Positions 29,298 through 37,590 of a stretch of DNA of 64,000 bases are shown here, one piece after another (the first letter of the stretch is position 1; the number at the start of each line of letters is the position of its first letter). The position numbers and the translations under genes were made by a program. Source of the DNA: an uncultured Eubacteriales bacterium (GTDB lineage Bacteria; Bacillota; Clostridia; Christensenellales; Aristaeellaceae). The notes beneath the pieces are model-generated. The model was given only the letters and a program-made list of their open reading frames with translations, was not told where the DNA came from and made no database searches. Location: assembly GCA_902801165.1 (NCBI GenBank), contig CADCHI010000017.1, positions 1 through 64,000 on the forward strand, written 5' to 3'.

Positions 29298-31472
29298 TCA
29301 CGACACGGGCTTCAGGTACTCCGCCTTCACGAACCCCTTCAGCTCCGCCGTGCGGATGGGCACCCAGCCGTCCGCGTCTTCCGGGCCGCAGACGATCAGC
29401 CGCCGGCCCTTGGCCAGCTGGGCGATGGCCTGGGAGGCGGTGGTGGGCTGCTGGCGCACGTTCAGCGTGGTGGCCGTCACCTCGGCGTAATACTCGCCCG
29501 CCTCCAGCTCCGGCAGCGGCGCCGGGGTGGGCGTGGCGGTGGGCCGCGGACGGTCGCCGCCCACCCCGGAGGGCAGCGCGGACAGGTCCGTCAGCGTCGG
29601 CTCCGGCCACTCCATCCGCTCCACGGACAGGCCCGGATAGTAGAAGGCGATGATCTCCTGCCAGCCCATGCCGTAGTGGCCCGCCATGCGCTGGGCCCCG
29701 CGCTGGCTCATGCCCACGCCGTGGCCGAAGCGCCGCATGGCCAGCGTGAACGCCACGGGCTCGCCGGCGTCGTTCCGCTCGGTCTCCACCGAGATCAGCT
29801 CGTAGTCCGCGCGGTTGAGTCCCAGCGAGAGCTCCTTCTTGATCTGGCCGTACACGTCCAGCCGAACGGCATAGGTCTCCTCCGACAGCACCCATTCCCG
29901 GGGAACCTCGGTGGGCTCGGGCAGGAGCTCGTCCGGCGCGGTGGGCATGGCGCTTGCCGAGAACACCGCCGCCAGGGCGTCGGCCGCGTCCGTCTCCGCC
30001 GGGGCGGAGGGCGAAGGCGACGCGTCTGCCGCGGCTTCATCCTCCGAAATCCCGTCTTGCGCTTCGTCCGTCGCGGCGGCCTCCGCCCTCGGGACATCCT
30101 CGCCGTTCCTGGCTTCCCCGGGGACCCCGTCCTCCCCGGATTCGCTCCCGTCTCCGGGTACGAGCTCAAGCTCCGCCGCGGGCGTCGGCTCCGGGGTCTC
30201 CGTGGGCTCGGGGGTGGGCGTCTCCACCGGCTTCAGCAGCCTGGCCCGCAGGGCGAACTCCAGACTGTCGTACATCCGGCTGCCCTCGAAGCGGGGTTCC
30301 ACCGGCTCGATCGAAGCGATGGACTCCATCGCCCACTCGCCCTCGCCGTAGCCCTCCGCCGCCAGTCGCTCACCGAGGGCCGCCTCCAGCATGGCCTTCA
30401 GGGCGGCGCTGCCCTCGCAGGCCGGGGTGATCGTCAGCTCGTTCACCAGGCTCCTGGGGTTCTCCAGGTCGTAGGGGTCGTCCACCATCGCCAGGTAGCC
30501 GTCGTCCGCCGTGCTGCTCCACACCTGGCTGGCCAGCGCCGTCTGCCCGCCGTTGCTGGCGGTGTAGTAGCAGATGGCGAAGTCGCCCTTGTACAGGCCC
30601 ACCACGCCCCGGGTCTCCTCCACGGCCTGGGCCACGTTGGCGTACTCGGCGGTATAGCCCTTGAACACCTGGTCGGCGGTGGTGTCCACCAGGTCGTAGT
30701 CCCGGCCGCCGGACAACCGCTTGCGCTGCATGGCGTAGGTGCGGGCTGCCACAGCCTGGGCCTTCAGCGCCTCGATGGGAAATGCGTCGCTCATCTCGTA
30801 GGCCACCACGCCGCAGAGGTAGTCCTCCACCTGGATGGTGAGGATGGCCCGCAGGCCCTCGCCCTCGGCGCTGACCCACAGGTCGCCGCAGTACAGGGCC
30901 TCCTTCTCCGATTCTTCGATGTAAATGCCGTTCTCCGCGCCTTCCTCGGCGCGATGACGGGTCAGCGTCAGGGACTGGCCCATGTCGATGTTCAGGCCGC
31001 CCGCCGACAGGTACACGCTGCCGTCCGCCGCCGTGAGGGTCACCTGGGCGTCCCGATCGAAGCGGAAGCCGGGGTCCCCCTCCACGGCGTAGACGCCCGC
31101 GAAGCGCAGGTGCAGCTGGGGCAGGCCGAACAGCGTGCGCAGATCCACCCGCAGCATGCCGTCGTCCTCGATGGCCGCGGCGGGGATGGGCTCCGGCGCG
31201 GCGGTCACGGCCGTCTCGGGCATGGCCGTCTCAAAGCTCCAGTCCTCCGGGATGGGCGGCAGCGTCTCCGTCGCCCGGTCGTCCGGGGCCGATTCCGTCG
31301 GGGCGGGAGTGACCTCCGCCACGGCCTCCACGGCCTCGTCCTCTCCGCCGGTCAGCCAGCTCCAGAAGCCCGCCGCCCGCGCCGGGACGGGACCGGCCAG
31401 CAGCAGCGCCAGCAGCAGCGCCATCAGGCGCGCGCCGCGCTTCGGTATTTCGATAAAACCTCTTCTCTTCAT
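29298..31472 (-). CDS. SpoIID/LytB-type protein with SH3 domain and a low-complexity insert
   Basis: A 724-residue exported protein. A signal peptide ends near residue 33. The SpoIID core begins near 200 (GVVAYEMSD..PIEALKAQAVAARTYA) and runs to about 410. It is then interrupted by a 120-residue Pro/Glu/Ser/Ala-rich segment, and resumes at about 535-595 with FGHGVGMSQRGAQ. A Pro/Thr linker leads to a C-terminal SH3_3 domain (about 655-720, TTLNVRQQP). SpoIID proteins are lytic transglycosylases that cut peptidoglycan stripped of stem peptides; LytB-type paralogues act on amidases. Being exported with an SH3 domain favours a wall-associated role. It starts the minus gene train to rmuC and has an extended -10 promoter. 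Confidence 0.88.
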   Translation of the reverse strand: MKRRGFIEIPKRGARLMALLLALLLAGPVPARAAGFWSWLTGGEDEAVEAVAEVTPAPTESAPDDRATETLPPIPEDWSFETAMPETAVTAAPEPIPAAAIEDDGMLRVDLRTLFGLPQLHLRFAGVYAVEGDPGFRFDRDAQVTLTAADGSVYLSAGGLNIDMGQSLTLTRHRAEEGAENGIYIEESEKEALYCGDLWVSAEGEGLRAILTIQVEDYLCGVVAYEMSDAFPIEALKAQAVAARTYAMQRKRLSGGRDYDLVDTTADQVFKGYTAEYANVAQAVEETRGVVGLYKGDFAICYYTASNGGQTALASQVWSSTADDGYLAMVDDPYDLENPRSLVNELTITPACEGSAALKAMLEAALGERLAAEGYGEGEWAMESIASIEPVEPRFEGSRMYDSLEFALRARLLKPVETPTPEPTETPEPTPAAELELVPGDGSESGEDGVPGEARNGEDVPRAEAAATDEAQDGISEDEAAADASPSPSAPAETDAADALAAVFSASAMPTAPDELLPEPTEVPREWVLSEETYAVRLDVYGQIKKELSLGLNRADYELISVETERNDAGEPVAFTLAMRRFGHGVGMSQRGAQRMAGHYGMGWQEIIAFYYPGLSVERMEWPEPTLTDLSALPSGVGGDRPRPTATPTPAPLPELEAGEYYAEVTATTLNVRQQPTTASQAIAQLAKGRRLIVCGPEDADGWVPIRTAELKGFVKAEYLKPVS

Positions 31473-31592
31473 ATTGCCTCCCTGGACGGGCCCGCGCCCG
31501 CCGGTTCAAGAGTGTATTTCCAATTATTGACGGGCCCCGGCCGTTTATACAGCCGCCGCGCCTCAACGCCGCGGCAACCGAACCCCAGAATA

Positions 31593-31601
31593 ATTATAAC
31601 A
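31593..31601 (-). promoter_or_regulatory. Extended -10 promoter for the SpoIID-like gene
   Basis: TGTTATAAT on the minus strand fits the extended -10 consensus. It lies about 120 nt before the ATG at 31472. No good -35 box is seen 17 bp upstream. Confidence 0.55.
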
Positions 31602-31698
31602 TGATATCGCATCAACTTTGGGGTAAAATCGGGACTTTTCGACAGAATATGCACATATTTCGTCATAATTTCGAACGACCTGCGGGACCCGCAACAGG

Positions 31699-31727
31699 TT
31701 GAAAGATACAAAAAGGGAGTTTATAAT
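31699..31727 (+). promoter_or_regulatory. Promoter of the FHA-ftsW-pbp operon
   Basis: TTGAAA (31699-31704) and TATAAT (31722-31727) with a 17-bp spacer, 61 nt before the FHA gene start. The intergenic region is AT-rich and divergent to the SpoIID-like gene. Confidence 0.85.
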
Positions 31728-31788
31728 GTAGAGTGGTTGAATATTACCGGCGCAATGCCGCGCGGCAGGAAGGGACGGTGAAGCCGCG

Positions 31789-32451
31789 ATGAGCCAGGAT
31801 ATCTACGAGCTGTTGGCCCTGGGCGCCCGCTACGTGTTCGCGGCGCTGATGGTCCTGATCGTGCTGCGCGCGTGGCGCATCACCCTGGTGGACAGCCGCC
31901 GGGCCGACACCCTGCGCCGCATGTCCCCCCAGACCGGGCTCAGCGGCGAGCTGGTGGTGCTGGAGGGCAGCGAAAAGGCCCGCCGGGGCATGCGCTACCC
32001 GGTGATCCGGGAGGGCATGATCGGCTCCTCCCGCCGGGCGGACATCCGCATCCGCCACAGCAGCGTGCGCCGCAGGCACGCCTACTTCCAGCTGGCGGAG
32101 GAGGGCCTGAGCCTGCGCAGCCACGCCGGGGCCTCCCTGCGGGACGGCGAGGACCAGCCCGCCCGCGCCCTGCTGCTCGGGGACGGCGACGAGTTCTCCG
32201 TGGGCAACGTGCGCCTGCTGCTGGTGCTGACCGCCGCGCCGGAGCCCACCCACCGTCGGCACGAGCGCCGCGGCGCGGTTCCCGAGGACGATTATGACGA
32301 CGTCGCCGTCGGCGACGCCCCGGAGGACCTCATTCCCGAGGACCCCGATGCCCTGTTCGACGCCCAGCCCGCGCCGCGCCGGGAGATGCGGCGCCGCGCC
32401 AGGCCGGCGAAGCCGGAGGAACACTTCGATACGGACGAGGACGGCTGGTAA
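31789..32451 (+). CDS. Membrane-anchored FHA-domain protein
   Basis: A 220-residue protein with an N-terminal membrane helix (about residues 10-28) and a forkhead-associated domain (about 66-142) that binds phosphothreonine peptides. The conserved FHA core appears as GMIGSSRRADIRIRHSSVRRRHA, with Gly, Ser-Arg, Ser and His in the expected order. The C-terminal tail is acidic and Arg-rich. It heads an operon with ftsW/rodA (5 nt gap) and a transpeptidase. The same FHA-FtsW-PBP order is known from Actinobacteria, where the FHA protein links Ser/Thr kinases to wall synthesis; that role here is inferred. Confidence 0.92.
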   Translation: MSQDIYELLALGARYVFAALMVLIVLRAWRITLVDSRRADTLRRMSPQTGLSGELVVLEGSEKARRGMRYPVIREGMIGSSRRADIRIRHSSVRRRHAYFQLAEEGLSLRSHAGASLRDGEDQPARALLLGDGDEFSVGNVRLLLVLTAAPEPTHRRHERRGAVPEDDYDDVAVGDAPEDLIPEDPDALFDAQPAPRREMRRRARPAKPEEHFDTDEDGW

Positions 32452-32455
32452 TCCC

Positions 32456-33751
32456 ATGGCAAGAGACAGAGTCGCTAAGATGAAAAAGGCGCTGATGCGC
32501 TCCAATACCCACCTGCTGCTCTCGGCGGTGATGCTGTTCCAGGCGCTGGCCATGCTGCTGATCGCCTTCCAGAAGGAGGCCGTCAACCCGCAGGCGCTGG
32601 CGCTGGCCATCGCGCTGCCGCTGGTGACCTGGCTGGTGACCACCCTGATGGGCCGGGTGTGGCCGGTGGACCGAGCCATACTGATCATGGTGCTGTTTTT
32701 GTGCAGCGTGGGCATCATCACGCTGTCGGACATCGCCAAATCCGACATCACCCCCCGGACCCAGGCCCTCTACGCCCTGGTGGGCCTCGCGGCCATGTTC
32801 GTCGGCGCGGCGTTCATCCGCCGCTTCCGGCACTGGAAGAAGTTCACCCCGGCGCTGATGGCGCTGTGCCTGCTGGCGCTGCTGGCTCCCTGGGCCCCCG
32901 GCATCGGCGGCTGGTACCAGGGCGCGCGCAACTGGGTGCACCTGGGGCCCCTGTCCGCGCAGCCCAGCGAGTTCGTCAAGCCGCTGATGATCCTGTGCCT
33001 GGCCAGCGGCTTCTCCAACCGGCCCCGGTTCGCCCGCTGCGTTCCCACCATCGCCTTCGCGGCGGCCTGCTGTGGCATACTGCTGACGGAGCGGGACCTG
33101 GGCGCGGTGCTGCTCTACTTCCTGACCACGGTGTTCATGTACTACGTGGCCACCTCCAACGCCTTCATCACCCTGTCCGGCCTGGGCATGGGCGCGGCGG
33201 CGGCGGTGATCGCCTACCAGGCGCTGCCCTACGTGCAGGACCGCGTGGCCATCTGGCAGAACCCGTGGATCGACCCCGAGAAGACCGGCTACCAGCTGAT
33301 CCAGGCGCTGATCGCCATCGGCAGCGGCGGCACGTTCGGCATGGGACTGGGGCTGGGGCGCCCGCGCAACATTCCCCTGTACCACTCGGACTTCATCTTC
33401 GCCGCCATCTCCGAGGAATTTGGACTGATCTTCGCCATCGGCCTGCTGGCGGTATACGTGATGATCATCATGCGGGGGCTGATCGTGGCCTACAACGCCC
33501 GCACCTCCTACCACTCGCTGGCCTCCTTCGGGCTGGTGGTGATGCTGGGCCTGCAGACCATGCTGATCGTCGGCGGCAACACCAAGCTGCTGCCCCTCTC
33601 CGGCGTGACGCTGCCGCTGGTGTGCTACGGCGGGTCCTCGCTGCTGAGCACCTTCTTCTCCATGGGGCTGCTGCTGGGCATGTCCTCCATGAACGCGGAG
33701 GACGAGGCCCGGGACATCGAGCAGCTGGAGCTCCAGGAGGAGATGCTGTGA
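32456..33751 (+). CDS. FtsW/RodA/SpoVE-family lipid II polymerase
   Basis: A 431-residue SEDS glycosyltransferase with about ten membrane segments. The signature region QPSEFVKPLMI (about residues 168-178) holds the conserved Glu/Lys, and the large loop has ARNWVHLG. Further family motifs are ERDLGAVLL, NPW-DPE-GYQLIQ, and, near the end, LPLSGVTLPLVCYGGSSLL. It polymerises lipid II with its partner class B PBP, which is encoded downstream. Start at 32456 is 5 nt after the FHA stop. The 248-bp gap to the PBP gene carries small repeats. Confidence 0.94.
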   Translation: MARDRVAKMKKALMRSNTHLLLSAVMLFQALAMLLIAFQKEAVNPQALALAIALPLVTWLVTTLMGRVWPVDRAILIMVLFLCSVGIITLSDIAKSDITPRTQALYALVGLAAMFVGAAFIRRFRHWKKFTPALMALCLLALLAPWAPGIGGWYQGARNWVHLGPLSAQPSEFVKPLMILCLASGFSNRPRFARCVPTIAFAAACCGILLTERDLGAVLLYFLTTVFMYYVATSNAFITLSGLGMGAAAAVIAYQALPYVQDRVAIWQNPWIDPEKTGYQLIQALIAIGSGGTFGMGLGLGRPRNIPLYHSDFIFAAISEEFGLIFAIGLLAVYVMIIMRGLIVAYNARTSYHSLASFGLVVMLGLQTMLIVGGNTKLLPLSGVTLPLVCYGGSSLLSTFFSMGLLLGMSSMNAEDEARDIEQLELQEEML

Positions 33752-33829
33752 GCGGCCACAGCGATGCCCAAAAATAAAGAAGGGGCTTTCCCAGAACAGA
33801 AATCACGCAGGAAAAGAAACTATCACAAT

Positions 33830-33930
33830 CGTAGGGGCGGCATAATTGCCGCCTGCGGACGCCATTTATGGCGTCCCTACGGGTTGCTGGTTCATAATCA
33901 ATAGTCCTGATTCTGTTTTGAGACAGTCCC
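33830..33930. repeat. CGTAGGG two-hairpin module plus a TTTTGAGACAGTCCC arm
   Basis: CGTAGGGG (33830-33837) pairs with TCCCTACG (33874-33881). Between them are two more stems, CGGCATAATTGCCG and CGCCATTTATGGCG. A single TTTTGAGACAGTCCC arm follows at 33916-33930, the right end of the element seen complete at 52039-52205. The left arm is missing. It splits ftsW from the PBP gene within what looks like one operon. Confidence 0.8.
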
Positions 33931-33999
33931 TCGGAATGACAAAAAGCCGTGTCGGAATGACACGCAGACCATGGCTTATCCCGGACCGGAGGTGATTGA

Positions 34000-35406
34000 A
34001 TGAAGGAGCTGCGGCGCAACATGCGCTTCGTCGGTGCGGTGCTGGTGGTGCTGTTCGTCGGCCTGGCGGGGTGGTTCGCCATGACGGTGTTCACCCAGGG
34101 CACGATCTGGGCCTCCGACGTGCGCAACACACGGCTCTCCGCCTCCAACAGCCTGCGGGGCGACATCACCGACCGGGACGGCAACCTGCTGGCCCACACC
34201 GACGAGGACGGCACCCGTCAATACCACGCCAACACTGCCGCCCGGCTGGCCCTCTCCCAGACGGTGGGCGACACCGCGGGCATGAGCGGCACCGGCATCG
34301 AGACCTTCTACTCCGCGACGCTCCTGGACATCTCCACCTCCCTGCTGGACCGGCTGAGCGAGCTGTTCAACAGCGCCCGCCACGTGGGCAGCAGCGTGCA
34401 GATCACCGTGGACGGCCCGCTGCAGACCTACATCGCCGGGGAATTCCCCGCCGGCTACCGCGGCGCGGTGTGCGTGATCAACTACAAGACCGGCGAGATC
34501 CTGGCCATGGTCTCACTGCCCGCCTACGACCCCAACGCGCTGACCGGGCGCGCGGAGGCCGAGGTGGAGGACACCGCCTACCTGAACCGCTGCCTCCAGG
34601 GCCTGTACACCCCCGGCTCCGTGTTCAAGATCATCACCCTGGCCTCGGCCCTGTCCAACGATCCCAACGTGACGGGCCAGAACTTCAGCTGCTCCGGCGA
34701 GTGGCAGTATGAGGGCGGGCATATCGTCTGCGCCGGCGGCACCGCCCACGGCACCCTCGACCTGAAGCACGCCTTCAAGCGCAGCTGCAACGTGACCTTC
34801 GGCAAGCTGGCCTACCAGCTGGGGCTGGAGCGTCTGCGGGCCACCGCGGAGCGCTTCGGCTTCAACGAGAACTTCAAGTTCGGCGACTTCGTGGTCTACA
34901 ACTCCGCCTTCCCGGAGAGCGTGAGCAACATGAACGGTCTGGTTTGGGCGGGCATCGGCCAGGGCGAGGTGCTGGTCACCCCGCTGCACATGGCCATGAT
35001 CTCCGGCGCCATCGCCAACAACGGCACGATGATGAAGCCCTGGCTGATCAAGCGCATCGCCAACTCCCTGGGCGCCACCGCCAGCACCGGCGCACCCCAG
35101 GCCTATCGCCAGGTGCTCAGCGAGTCCGCCGCCAGCGTCATCGCCGGGTACATGTACGAGACCGTCCAGAGCGGCACCGCCACCCGCGCCGCCGTGAAGG
35201 GCTACACCGTCTGCGGCAAGACCGGCTCCGCCGAGGTCAGCGACGACAAGACCGTGGAGACCAACGCCTGGTTCACCGGCTTCGTCTACGACGAAGCCCA
35301 CCCCTACGCCATCTCGGTGGTCATCGAAGGCGGCGGCGCCGGCGCGCGGATGCCCAGCGAGCTCGCCTCCAAGGCCCTGAAGAAGACCATCGAATACGTG
35401 GGCTGA
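34000..35406 (+). CDS. Class B penicillin-binding protein (transpeptidase)
   Basis: A 468-residue peptidoglycan transpeptidase anchored by one N-terminal helix (about 10-30). A short dimerisation region with LRGDITDRDGNLLA precedes the catalytic domain. The three active-site motifs are Ser207-V-F-Lys210 (TPGSVFKI), Ser262-Cys-Asn264, and Lys407-Thr-Gly (CGKTGSAE). Length and lack of a PASTA domain fit the PbpA-like class that pairs with FtsW/RodA proteins, and the gene lies in that operon. The ATG follows GGAGGTGATTGA. Confidence 0.95.
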   Translation: MKELRRNMRFVGAVLVVLFVGLAGWFAMTVFTQGTIWASDVRNTRLSASNSLRGDITDRDGNLLAHTDEDGTRQYHANTAARLALSQTVGDTAGMSGTGIETFYSATLLDISTSLLDRLSELFNSARHVGSSVQITVDGPLQTYIAGEFPAGYRGAVCVINYKTGEILAMVSLPAYDPNALTGRAEAEVEDTAYLNRCLQGLYTPGSVFKIITLASALSNDPNVTGQNFSCSGEWQYEGGHIVCAGGTAHGTLDLKHAFKRSCNVTFGKLAYQLGLERLRATAERFGFNENFKFGDFVVYNSAFPESVSNMNGLVWAGIGQGEVLVTPLHMAMISGAIANNGTMMKPWLIKRIANSLGATASTGAPQAYRQVLSESAASVIAGYMYETVQSGTATRAAVKGYTVCGKTGSAEVSDDKTVETNAWFTGFVYDEAHPYAISVVIEGGGAGARMPSELASKALKKTIEYVG

Positions 35407-35427
35407 CCCGGCCCCGGGAGGCGCGCC

Positions 35428-35841
35428 ATGGCGGAAATCATCACCCAGGACGTCCTGTTTTTCTTCGACGGCAGGCCCCGGGAGCTCGCCCTGTACGAGC
35501 GCCTGGCGGAGGCCCTGCTGTCCCGGTTCCCAAAAGCCGAGGTCCGCGTGAGGAAGACGCAGATCGGCTTCTACGACGGCGGTCTGTTCGCCTGCGCCTC
35601 CCTGACCCCGGTCCGGCCCAAAGCGCAGCGGCCCGACCGCTTCATCACCGTCACCTTCGGCCTCGATTTCCCGCTGGAGGACCCCCGGGCCCTGGCCGTG
35701 GCCGTGAGCCCGCGGCGGTGGACCCACCACGTGATCCTCGGCAGCGAGGCCAACATCGACGATACCCTGCTGGGCTGGATCGCCCAGTCCCACGCATTCA
35801 CCAACCGACGAAAGGACAAGAAGAAGAAATGCTCGAATTGA
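35428..35841 (+). CDS. DUF5655-like small protein
   Basis: A 137-residue soluble protein whose sequence VRVRKTQIGFYDGGLFACASL resembles the DUF5655 family (split motif: V-KTQI-F then LFA). A later stretch DRFITVTFGL and HHVIL fits the same fold. The function of the family is unknown. It begins 21 nt after the PBP gene and overlaps the next ABC gene by 13 nt, so it is co-translated with them. The Lys-rich C-terminus (RRKDKKKK) contains the overlapping SD for the ABC gene. Confidence 0.7.
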   Translation: MAEIITQDVLFFFDGRPRELALYERLAEALLSRFPKAEVRVRKTQIGFYDGGLFACASLTPVRPKAQRPDRFITVTFGLDFPLEDPRALAVAVSPRRWTHHVILGSEANIDDTLLGWIAQSHAFTNRRKDKKKKCSN

Positions 35842-36554
35842 ACCACGTGACCAAGAAGTACCTGCGCCGCACCGCGCTGGACGACGTATCCCTGGCACTG
35901 GAGCCCGGCAGGACCTGCCTGCTCCTGGGCCCCAACGGCAGCGGCAAGACCACCATGATGAAGCTGATCGCCGGGCTGAGCCGCCCCACCTCCGGGGAGA
36001 TCACCCTCGAGGGCCTGCCCATCGGCCGGGAGACCAAGGCCCGCGTCGCCTATATGCCCACCGAAAACTACTTCTATAACTACATGCTCGTGCGGGACAT
36101 CGGCAAATACTACGCCGACTTCTTCCAGGACTTCGACCCCCGGCGCTTCGATTCCCTGCTGAACCAGATGGAGCTGGACCCCCAGGACCGCATCCGCCAG
36201 CTCTCCTCGGGCATGGCGGCGAAGCTGCGCCTGTCGCTGACCCTCAGCCGCGACGCGAAGCTGATGATGTTCGACGAGCCGCTGAACGGCGTGGACATCC
36301 TTACCCGCACCCAGACCATCGACGCCATACTGGCGGGGCGCCGGGAGGGCCGCACCATGCTGATCTCCACCCACCTGGTGGACGAGCTGGAGGACGTGGT
36401 GGACACCACCGTGTTCCTGAAGAAGGGCCAGCTGGTGATGGCGGGCGACAAGCGGGAGATCTGCGCGGGCCGCACGCTGAAGGAGCTGTACATCGAAGTC
36501 TACGGCCACGCCTCGGCGGAGGCCGCCGGAGAGGAGGCGCGCCGCGATGCTTAA
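35829..36554 (+). CDS. ABC transporter ATP-binding protein
   Basis: A 241-residue ATPase with Walker A GPNGSGKTT, a Q-loop region around TENYFYNY, an LSSGM signature and Walker B LMMFDEPLNGVD. The switch His is in STHLVD. The unusual LSSGM signature (rather than LSGGQ) is common in the YtrB/CcmA-like export ATPases of Firmicutes with 240-residue size. Overlaps DUF5655 upstream and the permease downstream (8 nt). Probably exports or resists an envelope-active compound, inferred from family. Confidence 0.9.
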   Translation: MLELNHVTKKYLRRTALDDVSLALEPGRTCLLLGPNGSGKTTMMKLIAGLSRPTSGEITLEGLPIGRETKARVAYMPTENYFYNYMLVRDIGKYYADFFQDFDPRRFDSLLNQMELDPQDRIRQLSSGMAAKLRLSLTLSRDAKLMMFDEPLNGVDILTRTQTIDAILAGRREGRTMLISTHLVDELEDVVDTTVFLKKGQLVMAGDKREICAGRTLKELYIEVYGHASAEAAGEEARRDA

Positions 36555-37332
36555 GCTGATGAAATATGAATTCCGCAAGCTGCGCACGCCGCTGCTGGTC
36601 ATGGTGCTGATCCTGGCGGGCCTGGAGATCGGCTTCCTGGCCGGCTACAAGCTGGAGAAAACCGTGCTGACCGCCATCAGCGTCACGCTGCTGACCACGC
36701 TGGTGTTCGTCTCCTACGCCTTCCTGCTGATCGCGGGCATCGTCAGCTACTCCAAGGAGCTGACGGACAAGTCCGGCTACCTGGCCTTCATGGTGCCGGT
36801 GCGGCCCATCTCCATCGTGCTGTCCAAGCTGCTGTTCACCGCGCTGGCCGCCATCGCCGCCACGGCGCTGTTCGCCGTTGCCGCCTGGGCGGACATCGGC
36901 ATACTGCTGGACCGCTTCAACATCGGCCCCGCCCTGGTCGAGCAGGCCAACGCCCTGCTGCGCCTCGCCCTGAATGGCGCGCTGCCCAGCGTGCAGCAGA
37001 CGGGCCAGTTCATACTGTACATCGCCGGCACCGTGTTCATCGAGTTCCTGCTGGCCATCTGCTCCGCCTACCTGGCCATCACCCTCAGCGCCACGCTGCT
37101 GCAGAACCGCAAGGGCTTCCTGCGCGCCCTGATCAGCCTGCTGCTGTTCGTGGCCCTCAACTGGGGCGCCAGCTGGCTGGCGGACAAGCTGTTCTACCAG
37201 CACGCCAGCGTCGCCTCTTCGGTGAACGCGCTGCTCTCCAGCCTGGGCGGCTCGCTGCTAATGAACCTGGCGCTGTGCGCCGTGTTCACGACGCTGGCCG
37301 CCTGGCTGCTGGACCGCAAGGTCAACCTGTGA
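36547..37332 (+). CDS. ABC transporter permease (ABC-2 type)
   Basis: A 261-residue membrane protein with about six hydrophobic segments (about 15-35, 42-68, 90-115, 150-180, 190-215, 235-256). The start MLKLMKYEFRKLRTPLL is typical of ABC-2 permeases of the YtrC/NatB kind. It overlaps the ATPase gene by 8 nt, so it is its partner. It ends the operon that starts at 31789. A repeat element follows its stop codon. Confidence 0.88.
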   Translation: MLKLMKYEFRKLRTPLLVMVLILAGLEIGFLAGYKLEKTVLTAISVTLLTTLVFVSYAFLLIAGIVSYSKELTDKSGYLAFMVPVRPISIVLSKLLFTALAAIAATALFAVAAWADIGILLDRFNIGPALVEQANALLRLALNGALPSVQQTGQFILYIAGTVFIEFLLAICSAYLAITLSATLLQNRKGFLRALISLLLFVALNWGASWLADKLFYQHASVASSVNALLSSLGGSLLMNLALCAVFTTLAAWLLDRKVNL

Positions 37333-37392
37333 TCCGCCGCGCCGTTGAGAAAGCCTGCAAGGCAAGGCGGCAAGCCTGCAAAAAAGGGAGCT

Positions 37393-37509
37393 TACCCGGT
37401 CGTAAGTGACTGCATTTTTCAGGCGCAGCCAACACAGCAAGCAAAAATCTCCGCTGATTCTTCTTTATCAACAGAGATTTTTGCGTTTGCGGGCTTTGTC
37501 AGCGGTCTG
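37393..37509. repeat. 117-bp intergenic element, copy 1
   Basis: This copy starts ACCCGGTCGTAAGTGA and ends GGGCTTTGTCAGCGGTCTG. A second copy lies at 51922-52037. Internal arms GCAAAAATCTC (37441-37451) and GAGATTTTTGC (37474-37484) form an 11-bp stem. In copy 2 one base pair of this stem changes from A-T to G-C. The element lies between the ABC permease stop and uvrC. Confidence 0.88.
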
Positions 37510-37590
37510 CGCGCCGCGGGGCTGGACGCCTCGCGGCGCGCTGCCTGTCCGGCATGACCCCATCCATTTCCATCGAAAGGCGGAACCGCC

